Assembly (NCBI GenBank): GCA_964649815.1
Contig: CAZYQC010000091.1
Coordinates: 1-9,290, forward strand
DNA from: G013214665 sp964649815
GTDB taxonomy: Bacteria; Pseudomonadota; Alphaproteobacteria; Rhodobacterales; Rhodobacteraceae
Reading direction: 5' to 3'
Length of the DNA: 9,290 nt
The notes under the pieces: generated by a model
What the model was told of the DNA's origin: nothing
Databases searched by the model: none
What the model saw: the letters and a program-made list of their open reading frames with translations, nothing else
Shown: piece by piece, positions 5,266 to 9,290 of the stretch
How positions within the stretch are numbered: position 1 is the first letter of the stretch
Layout: every line of letters begins with the position of its first letter
Program-made: the position numbers and the translations under genes

Positions 5266-5775
5266 ATGTCGGATCCGGCCCGCATTATTGTTGGCAGTAT
5301 TGGTGGCGCCTATGGCGTCCACGGCGAGGTGCGCGTCAAATCCTACACGGCCACGCCTGAGGATATCGAAACCTATAGCCCGCTGAGTTCCAAAGATGGT
5401 TCGCAAAGCTATACGTTGGCACTGATCCGGCCCACCAAAGGTGGTTTCATCGCCCGCATCGCCGAGGTCGCCACGAAAGAGGCGGCGGATGCTCTCAAAG
5501 GCACCGAACTCTTTGCGCGTCGCGATCAGTTGCCGTCGCTGCCGGACGACGAATTTTACCACGCAGACCTCATCGGCCTAGAGGTCTTTGACACAGGCGG
5601 CGGTGCCTTGGGGCGGGTAAAAGCCGTTCAGAACCACGGCGCCGACGACTTGTTAGAAGTTATCGTTCCCGGCGCCTCTTCTACGGTTCTATTGCCGTTC
5701 ACGCGCGCGGTTGTCCCCACGGTGGATCTAAGTGCTGGCAAAATCATAGCCGACCCACCGGAAGGGCTGTTGTAA
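5266..5775 (+). CDS. rimM: Ribosome maturation factor RimM
   Basis: RimM assists late 30S assembly by binding S19 and helping to fold the 16S rRNA 3' domain. The 169-residue length is normal. The N-terminal RimM barrel shows IIVGSIGGAYGVHGEVRVKS (residues 7-26) and the FIARIAEVATKEAADALKGTELFARRDQLP stretch (61-90). The PRC-barrel half starts near DDEFYHADLIGLEV (94-107) and carries GRVKAVQNHGADDLLEV and the diagnostic LLPFTRAVVPTVDL (142-155). The ribosome binding site is weak: only GGGA at some distance upstream of ATG 5266. Three bases separate its TAA from the next ATG, so the sulfotransferase-like gene is likely co-transcribed. Confidence 0.96.
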   Translation: MSDPARIIVGSIGGAYGVHGEVRVKSYTATPEDIETYSPLSSKDGSQSYTLALIRPTKGGFIARIAEVATKEAADALKGTELFARRDQLPSLPDDEFYHADLIGLEVFDTGGGALGRVKAVQNHGADDLLEVIVPGASSTVLLPFTRAVVPTVDLSAGKIIADPPEGLL

Positions 5776-5778
5776 GCG

Positions 5779-6549
5779 ATGGCTGAACGGATCGTGTTTC
5801 ACGCCGGGTTTCACAAGACCGGAACCACCACGATCCAACGCGCCATGCTCAACAATCGCAAGCTCTTGCGCCGCAAGGGCATTCACGTGCGCACCCGCGA
5901 CGCGATGGTTGGTCTTTGCGAAGCGGCGCGCGCCTGGTCGCAAAGCCTCAGCGCGCTTGACCTGGGCCTCGTGACCTATGAAGCCGCCGAGCTCGCAACC
6001 GCCTGGTCCCAGGTCGACGGCACCGTATTGGCCAGTTCTGAGGATCTCGCTGGTCACATGCCGGGGCGCCGAGGGGTGACGCGCTATGACGCATGCCCAA
6101 GCCTGGTCGCCACAATCGCAGATGCGTTCTTTTCGGTGACGCCGACAACGCAGGTCGACTTTGTGTTCACAACCCGCGAGGCCGAGGCCTGGCTCGCCAG
6201 TTGCCACGCCCAGCATATCCGGGCCACGCGCATGACGCTGGATCTGGAAACCTATTGTAAAGACTTCCAAGCCTCTGCCGATCTCGACGCGATCGTGGCC
6301 GAGGTCCGCGCGGCTGTACCCGCCAATATCGCTGTTTTTCCGCTGGAAGAGCACAGCGACACCCCTCTTGCGCCCATCGCCTCTTTTGCGGGACTGCGCC
6401 CTGCGCCGCTGAGCAGGCTTGCCCGGGAACCCGTCGCGAATGCGCGGCCCGATCCGCAGGTTCTTGACCAGTTGTTGGCCATCAACCGCTCGGACTTGTC
6501 GGCCGAAGATGCCCGCACCGCCAAAAGAGCGCTCTTGGCCCAGAGCTGA
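5779..6549 (+). CDS. Sulfotransferase-like protein (PAPS-binding P-loop)
   Basis: A 256-residue cytoplasmic protein of the sulfotransferase superfamily. The N-terminus MAERIVFHAGFHKTGTTTIQ contains the 5'-phosphosulfate-binding loop (FHKTGTTTIQ, residues 11-20, Lys13 the expected sulfuryl-contacting residue). The second cofactor motif is probably VFTTREAEAWLAS (129-141), where Arg133 and Ser141 would bind the 3'-phosphate of PAPS. The C-terminal third is poorly conserved with no recognisable substrate motif. The family transfers sulfuryl groups from PAPS to sugars, lipids or small molecules; the acceptor here is unknown. A GGAAGGG (5760-5766) inside the end of rimM can act as ribosome binding site. 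It is placed between rimM and trmD, genes usually adjacent. It could also be a relative that uses the same fold without sulfotransfer. Confidence 0.72.
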   Translation: MAERIVFHAGFHKTGTTTIQRAMLNNRKLLRRKGIHVRTRDAMVGLCEAARAWSQSLSALDLGLVTYEAAELATAWSQVDGTVLASSEDLAGHMPGRRGVTRYDACPSLVATIADAFFSVTPTTQVDFVFTTREAEAWLASCHAQHIRATRMTLDLETYCKDFQASADLDAIVAEVRAAVPANIAVFPLEEHSDTPLAPIASFAGLRPAPLSRLAREPVANARPDPQVLDQLLAINRSDLSAEDARTAKRALLAQS

Positions 6550-6568
6550 CGCCAAAGATTGCATTTTG

Positions 6569-6582
6569 GGCGCCACGGCGCC
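6569..6582 (+). promoter_or_regulatory. GGCGCC repeat/hairpin just upstream of the trmD start
   Basis: Two copies of the self-complementary hexamer GGCGCC are separated by AC and end ten bases before ATG 6593. They can fold as GGCGC-CACG-GCGCC and occupy the place where a Shine-Dalgarno would be expected; none is visible there. It may hold trmD translation low relative to its neighbours. Confidence 0.3.
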
Positions 6583-6592
6583 ATGAAGCGCC

Positions 6593-7387
6593 ATGTCCGA
6601 CACCCCGTCCAAGTCTCACGGCCGCAAGGCCATTCGCCCAACGCTCAAGCCGTCGTCTTTGATGGACGAAACACCTGACCTTGTTGGCGTGTGGCAAGCC
6701 CGGGTCGTCACGCTTTTTCCTGATGCCTTTCCCGGCACGCTTGGATTGTCGCTGACGGGCAAAGCTTTGCAAGACGGGCGCTGGCAATTGCACACCCATG
6801 ACCTGCGCGGCTTTGGCGTCGGGAAACACCGCAACGTCGATGACACTCCAGCAGGCGGCGGCGCGGGGATGGTCCTGCGGCCCGATGTCGTTGGTGCCGC
6901 CTTGAGCGAGGCCCAAAGCCACGCGCGCGGCCACTGGCCGATCCTTTACATGTCCCCGCGGGGACGCCCCTTTGATCAACAGATGGCCCGCACCCTGGCC
7001 CGGTGCGACGGCGTCACGATCCTCTGCGGTCGTTTTGAAGGTGTGGATGAGCGGGTGCTTGAACATTTTGGCGTCCAAGAAGTATCGCTGGGCGATTTCG
7101 TCATGACCGGCGGAGAGATCGCAGCGCAGGCGATGATCGATGCGACAGTGCGCTTGTTGCCCGGTGTGTTGGGCAATGCCGCCTCGACCGAGGAAGAAAG
7201 TCACGCCGATGGGCTGTTAGAGCACCCCCACTACACCCGCCCGGCGGAATGGAACGGTCGCACGATCCCCGAGGTGTTGACCTCGGGCGATCACGGCAAG
7301 GTCGCGGCATGGCGCCGAACGCAGTCAGAAGAGCTAACCAAAACCCGGCGCCCCGACCTCTGGGCCCGGCGCCCGTCCAAGGATTAA
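6593..7387 (+). CDS. trmD: tRNA (guanine-N1)-methyltransferase TrmD
   Basis: TrmD methylates G37 of tRNAs with a G36G37 sequence, using S-adenosylmethionine, to prevent frameshifting. Landmarks in the 264-residue product: VVTLFPDAFPG (38-48), HRNVDDTPAGGGAGMVLRP (79-97), the SAM-binding knot region YMSPRG (119-124, usually SPQG), LCGRFEGVDERV (144-155), SLGDFVMTGGE (165-175, with the expected catalytic Asp168) and the C-terminal block EESHADGLLEHPHYTRP to EVLTSGDHGKVAAWRR. The first 32 or so residues are an N-terminal extension before the conserved core. ATG 6593 lacks a clear Shine-Dalgarno and lies just after a GGCGCC-AC-GGCGCC repeat; ATG 6662 is an alternative that still keeps the core. 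A palindrome-plus-T-tract terminator follows. Confidence 0.95.
   Translation: MSDTPSKSHGRKAIRPTLKPSSLMDETPDLVGVWQARVVTLFPDAFPGTLGLSLTGKALQDGRWQLHTHDLRGFGVGKHRNVDDTPAGGGAGMVLRPDVVGAALSEAQSHARGHWPILYMSPRGRPFDQQMARTLARCDGVTILCGRFEGVDERVLEHFGVQEVSLGDFVMTGGEIAAQAMIDATVRLLPGVLGNAASTEEESHADGLLEHPHYTRPAEWNGRTIPEVLTSGDHGKVAAWRRTQSEELTKTRRPDLWARRPSKD
6951..6966. repeat. Palindrome core GTCCCCGCGGGGAC inside trmD
   Basis: The 14-bp perfect palindrome at 6952-6965, preceded by T, is the same core as the repeats at 7423-7440 and 8415-8430. Here it encodes the conserved TrmD segment MSPRGR, so it is under protein-level selection; the usual residue after SP is Gln, and Arg is what the palindrome spells. 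Confidence 0.6.
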
Positions 7388-7422
7388 CCATTGGGTCATT
7401 CTTTTCCTTAGCAAAATCAAGC

Positions 7423-7447
7423 CTGTCCCCGCGGGGACAGATTTTTT
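7423..7447 (+). terminator. Palindromic terminator after trmD (CTGTCCCCGCGGGGACAG + T-tract)
   Basis: An 18-bp perfect palindrome, CTGTCCCCGCGGGGACAG (7423-7440), can form a 7-bp stem with a CGCG loop and is followed by ATTTTTT. This is a credible intrinsic terminator 35 bp after the trmD stop and closes the rimM-trmD transcription unit. The same sequence core recurs downstream of dddL. Confidence 0.75.
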
Positions 7448-7731
7448 GAGGATCAGGCGGGCCCTCTGACCTTACGCTCTGGACCGCACAAGAGCTGTCT
7501 GCCCCCCTCTGGGATCGCATGGAATGCCCGTAGGCGCATCGAACCCAGCGTGGGTGCGCTCCACGATCGGCACGCGCCAACGGCATCTTGCGGTGGGCGT
7601 TTTGAAACATCGCCGCCCCTGTGACGCTTTTTTCATCGCCAGACCAACAGACGGGGCCTTTTGCGCCTCAGAGTCTCTCAGGCGCTTGCGTCGGGCACGC
7701 GACAGCCTAACAGGTCGGGTGAACTTTGAAC
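7448..7731 (+). other. Non-coding stretch upstream of dddL
   Basis: After the trmD terminator there is no gene with convincing protein features until dddL. Open frames run through it on both strands, but their products are Arg/Pro/Ala-rich and unrecognisable. I see no convincing -35/-10 pair. One inverted repeat stands out: GCGCCT (7663-7668) / AGGCGC (7680-7685), with an imperfect CAGAGTCTCTC centre. Given the terminator before it and the independent function of dddL, this stretch should contain the dddL promoter and control sites. Confidence 0.5.
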
Positions 7732-7738
7732 GAAGGGG
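7732..7738 (+). promoter_or_regulatory. Ribosome binding site deciding the dddL start
   Basis: GAAGGGG lies seven bases upstream of GTG 7746, the point where the conserved DddL N-terminus (LNDLPDW) begins shortly after. No comparable site precedes the in-frame ATG far upstream at 7524. Confidence 0.65.
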
Positions 7739-7745
7739 CGCAACC

Positions 7746-8405
7746 GTGAGTGGATCTGCCAAGCTGAACGATCTTCCAGATTGGATTTACATCCTGCGTG
7801 ACAGCTATGACTTTTACCGCAGACTCTCTGCCGGAGGCAGCCCCAAGATCCGAAGCCACCAACGCAATGTGCGCGAACGGATCAATCGCGTGCTTAAGTC
7901 GAATGCCGAGGTTCAATTCTCTGACCCGCAAGACCGGCCCGTCACACGCCATCTGACGCGCGCCTTGGACAACGGTCGCATGGAGCGTCACGCCCCTTTC
8001 ATTCGCAGCCTAGAGGCTGTTCGCGGCACGTTGGTTTGGCAATACGGATACGAAAAAGTGCCGCGCGGGCTCGAGAACAAATACGCCTATGCCGAACTCG
8101 TTGGTCCGAACGGTCCGGTGCTGACCGATGACATCATTTTGGGGCTGGTTCTGTTTGCGCCGGGGTGCACCTATCCGGCGCATGCACATGACGGGATCAC
8201 GGAAAGCTACATTTGCCTGTCGGGCGCTGTGTCCGAGAATGACCAAGGCGTTTACGCGCCCGGCTCGTTGATCTTTAATCCGCCCGAGCAACTGCACCGC
8301 ATCACAGTCGCAGATTCGAACCCGGCCTTGTTGTTTTATGCCTGGGAAGGCAGCGCCGAGAAGCTGAGACATCAGAAGATGGTCTTCAGCCGCAAATCGC
8401 GTTGA
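7746..8405 (+). CDS. dddL: Dimethylsulfoniopropionate (DMSP) lyase DddL, cupin type
   Basis: DddL cleaves the algal osmolyte DMSP to dimethyl sulfide and acrylate in a metal-dependent reaction. From the GTG start the product has 219 residues, near the usual DddL size. Family-typical segments are seen in order: LNDLPDW (7-13), AGGS (29-32), IRSHQRNVRERI (35-46), PVTRHLTRALDNG (65-77), YGYEKVPRGLENKYAYAE (100-117), then the cupin core ILGLVLFAPGCTYP and HAHDGITESY (146-155), with probable metal or catalytic residues His146, His148, Glu153, Tyr155 and His184 (in PPEQLHRIT). No signal peptide is seen. It is flanked by the same GC-rich palindrome on both sides and sits between trmD and rplS, which is metabolically unexpected. 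A different DMSP lyase-like cupin is the main alternative, but the long DddL-like N-terminal half argues for DddL. Confidence 0.86.
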   Translation: MSGSAKLNDLPDWIYILRDSYDFYRRLSAGGSPKIRSHQRNVRERINRVLKSNAEVQFSDPQDRPVTRHLTRALDNGRMERHAPFIRSLEAVRGTLVWQYGYEKVPRGLENKYAYAELVGPNGPVLTDDIILGLVLFAPGCTYPAHAHDGITESYICLSGAVSENDQGVYAPGSLIFNPPEQLHRITVADSNPALLFYAWEGSAEKLRHQKMVFSRKSR

Positions 8406-8414
8406 GATCGCGTC

Positions 8415-8430
8415 TGTCCCCGCGGGGACA
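8415..8430. repeat. Palindrome TGTCCCCGCGGGGACA downstream of dddL
   Basis: A 16-bp perfect palindrome ten bases after the dddL stop, sharing its whole length with the repeat at 7423-7440. Here AAAGAGC follows, not a T-tract, so it is a weaker terminator candidate. It may still form a stem in the mRNA 3' end or serve as a protein-binding site. Confidence 0.75.
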
Positions 8431-8436
8431 AAGAGC

Positions 8437-8465
8437 TTGATCCTATCGCCGCGCTCTTCTATACG
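8437..8465 (+). promoter_or_regulatory. Candidate sigma-70-type promoter for rplS-rpmE
   Basis: TTGATC (8437-8442) and TATACG (8460-8465) are separated by 17 bp, each matching four of six consensus bases. Transcription would start near 8471-8473, exactly where the first leader hairpin begins. Confidence 0.5.
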
Positions 8466-8470
8466 CCCCC

Positions 8471-8666
8471 TGTCCGGCTGAGGAGACTCGTCCGGACTGC
8501 TTTGTTTATGGCACATTCTTCTGTGTCGTGCGGAACAGAGCACACAGACAAGAGATCGGACGTAACTCCTGCGGGCGGCAAGACCGGACCCGGTGAAGAT
8601 AGGGAGCTCTGGGACGAGCAAACCACGTTTCGCGGCAACACGCGAACCAGTATCGGAGAAGGTCAG
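8471..8666 (+). promoter_or_regulatory. Structured 5' leader of rplS
   Basis: A roughly 195-nt stretch between the candidate promoter and rplS with several helices. (a) GTCCGG (8472-8477) pairs with CCGGAC (8492-8497), enclosing GAG/CTC closed by a GAGA (GNRA-type) tetraloop. (b) TCTGTGT (8520-8526) pairs with ACACAGA (8542-8548). (c) TTCGCG (8629-8634) pairs with CGCGAA (8641-8646) around GCAACA, just before the Shine-Dalgarno (GGAG, 8655-8658). Further CGGAC-type elements at 8557-8561 and 8584-8589 could pair alternatively with the first helix. The frame upstream of rplS is open, but its product shows no conservation. A ribosomal-protein autoregulatory leader is the likeliest reading. Confidence 0.45.
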
Positions 8667-9059
8667 ATGGACCTCATTGCACAGCTCGAGGCGGAACAGA
8701 TCGCCTCACTCGGGAAAGACATTCCCGACTTCAAAGCCGGCGACACAATTCGCGTTGGCTATAAAGTGACCGAAGGCACACGGAGCCGGGTCCAGTTTTA
8801 CGAAGGTGTTTGCATCAGCCGCAAGAACGGCTCTGGCATTGCAGGCTCGTTCACAGTCCGCAAAATCAGCTTTGGTGAAGGGGTCGAACGTGTGTTCCCT
8901 CTGTTCTCGACCAACATCGATTCCATCGAGGTCGTGCGCCGTGGCCGTGTGCGCCGCGCCAAGCTGTATTACCTGCGTTCGCGCCGCGGTAAGTCCGCGC
9001 GCATCGCCGAAGTTACGAACTATAAGCCAAAGGCTGACAAAGCAGGAGCGGAAGCATGA
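8667..9059 (+). CDS. rplS: 50S ribosomal protein L19
   Basis: L19 lies at the interface of the 30S and 50S subunits. The 130-residue product begins MDLIAQLEAEQIASLGKDI and shows the family core FKAGDTIRVGYKVTEGTRSR (22-41), VQFYEGVCISRKNGSGIAGSF, TVRKISFGEGVERVFPLFS, IDSIEVVRRGRVRRAKLYYL and RSRRGKSARI. The last 15 residues or so are a short lineage-specific tail. ATG 8667 is chosen because GGAG is well spaced (8655-8658) and the product starts at the family N-terminus; the in-frame open region upstream has no homology. The TGA overlaps the rpmE start by 4 nt, coupling the two ribosomal proteins. Confidence 0.98.
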   Translation: MDLIAQLEAEQIASLGKDIPDFKAGDTIRVGYKVTEGTRSRVQFYEGVCISRKNGSGIAGSFTVRKISFGEGVERVFPLFSTNIDSIEVVRRGRVRRAKLYYLRSRRGKSARIAEVTNYKPKADKAGAEA

Positions 9060-9277
9060 AAGCCGACACGCATCCAGAATACCACATCATCGATGTGAAG
9101 ATGACCGACGGTACAGTCGTTCAGATGAAATCCACTTGGGGCAAAGAAGGCGATCAGCTGGCGCTTGATATCGATCCTTCCGTTCACCCAGCTTGGACAG
9201 GCGGCACATCTCGCTTGCTCGACACTGGTGGCCGCGTCTCCAAGTTCAAGAAAAAGTACGAAGGCCTCGGATTCTAA
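9056..9277 (+). CDS. rpmE: 50S ribosomal protein L31 (cysteine-free type)
   Basis: A 73-residue L31, a small protein bridging the 50S central protuberance and the 30S head. It begins MKADTHPEYHIIDVKMTDGT, with the conserved HPEYH start, and ends DTGGRVSKFKKKYEGLGF. There is no cysteine at all, so it is the zinc-independent (C-minus) form; the zinc-ribbon position is filled by VKMTDGTVVQMKSTWG. This is the common alphaproteobacterial version. The ATG overlaps the rplS stop (ATGA), so the two are co-translated. Only 13 bases of downstream sequence are available, so its terminator cannot be judged. Confidence 0.96.
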   Translation: MKADTHPEYHIIDVKMTDGTVVQMKSTWGKEGDQLALDIDPSVHPAWTGGTSRLLDTGGRVSKFKKKYEGLGF

Positions 9278-9290
9278 TCCAGCGCCTCAG

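Noticed and set aside
4860..5285. Minus-strand Ala/Ser-rich open frame opposite rpsP
   Set aside because: Its low-complexity alanine run is the antisense of the Ala/Glu-rich S16 tail codons, not evidence for a gene.
5728..6612. Long minus-strand open frame (294 codons) opposite the sulfotransferase gene
   Set aside because: It is a GC-skew shadow of the + strand gene; the product has no recognisable motifs and the opposite strand has a clear P-loop protein.
7663..7745. Glycine-riboswitch-like words (TCTCTCAGGCG, GACAG, CGAAGGGGCGCAA) before dddL
   Set aside because: The words occur in the wrong order for a glycine aptamer, the required GGAGAG part is missing, and the last one is simply the ribosome binding site region of dddL.
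7524..7745. In-frame N-terminal extension of the DMSP lyase from an ATG at 7524
   Set aside because: The added 74 residues are Arg-rich and unlike DddL, no ribosome binding site precedes the ATG, and GTG 7746 has a good one and yields the expected length.
8415..8430. Palindrome after dddL as a full intrinsic terminator
   Set aside because: The stem is good but no T-tract follows on the + strand, so it is recorded only as a repeat.
8478..8491. CTGAGGAGACTC in the rplS leader as a hammerhead ribozyme core
   Set aside because: The conserved CUGAUGA and GAAA core elements of a hammerhead are not both present; it folds better as a short stem with a GAGA tetraloop.
8502..8666. Longer L19 starting upstream in the open frame
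   Set aside because: L19 family start is MDLIAQLE at 8667 with a good Shine-Dalgarno; the upstream translation shows no conservation and coincides with RNA-like stem-loops.

Overview
The window looks like a chromosomal segment of a marine alphaproteobacterium of the Roseobacter group (Rhodobacteraceae). Three things point there: fairly GC-rich coding sequence, an alphaproteobacterial ribosomal/SRP gene set (ffh, rpsP, rimM, trmD, rplS, rpmE; Ala/Glu-rich S16 tail, cysteine-free L31), and a DddL-type DMSP lyase gene. All supported genes lie on the + strand.

Layout. (1) 1-485: 3' end of ffh (SRP54 M domain). (2) 482-4224: a tightly packed block that continues from ffh by 4-nt ATGA overlaps: a NIPSNAP-family gene, then six tandem, divergent GNAT acetyltransferases of the RimJ/RimL type. 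The chain is interrupted only by a 91-codon ORF of unknown nature between GNAT 1 and GNAT 2, itself overlapping both neighbours. (3) 4224-4636: a 39-codon ORF that exactly bridges the last GNAT and an AroQ-class chorismate mutase. (4) 4684-5082: rpsP, preceded by a hairpin and followed by an intrinsic terminator. (5) 5266-7387: rimM, a sulfotransferase-like gene and trmD, then a palindromic terminator. (6) 7388-8405: a 358-bp non-coding stretch and the DMSP lyase gene dddL. (7) 8406-9277: a candidate promoter, a roughly 195-nt structured leader, then rplS and rpmE overlapping by 4 nt.

How it fits together. The backbone is protein targeting, ribosome assembly and tRNA modification (Ffh, S16, RimM, TrmD, L19, L31). 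Accessory genes have been inserted into it: the GNAT array between ffh and the chorismate mutase/rpsP block, the sulfotransferase between rimM and trmD, and dddL between trmD and rplS. dddL would cleave the algal osmolyte DMSP to DMS and acrylate and is metabolically unrelated to its neighbours. A 16-18-bp GC-rich palindrome stands on both sides of dddL, and its core also occurs inside trmD.

The least explained parts are the six-GNAT array (including one member with a ruined acetyl-CoA loop), the two small bridging ORFs, the palindrome set around dddL, and the structured rplS leader. No tRNA, rRNA, CRISPR array or transposase gene was seen. Functions are assigned from protein motifs read by eye; no database search was possible.
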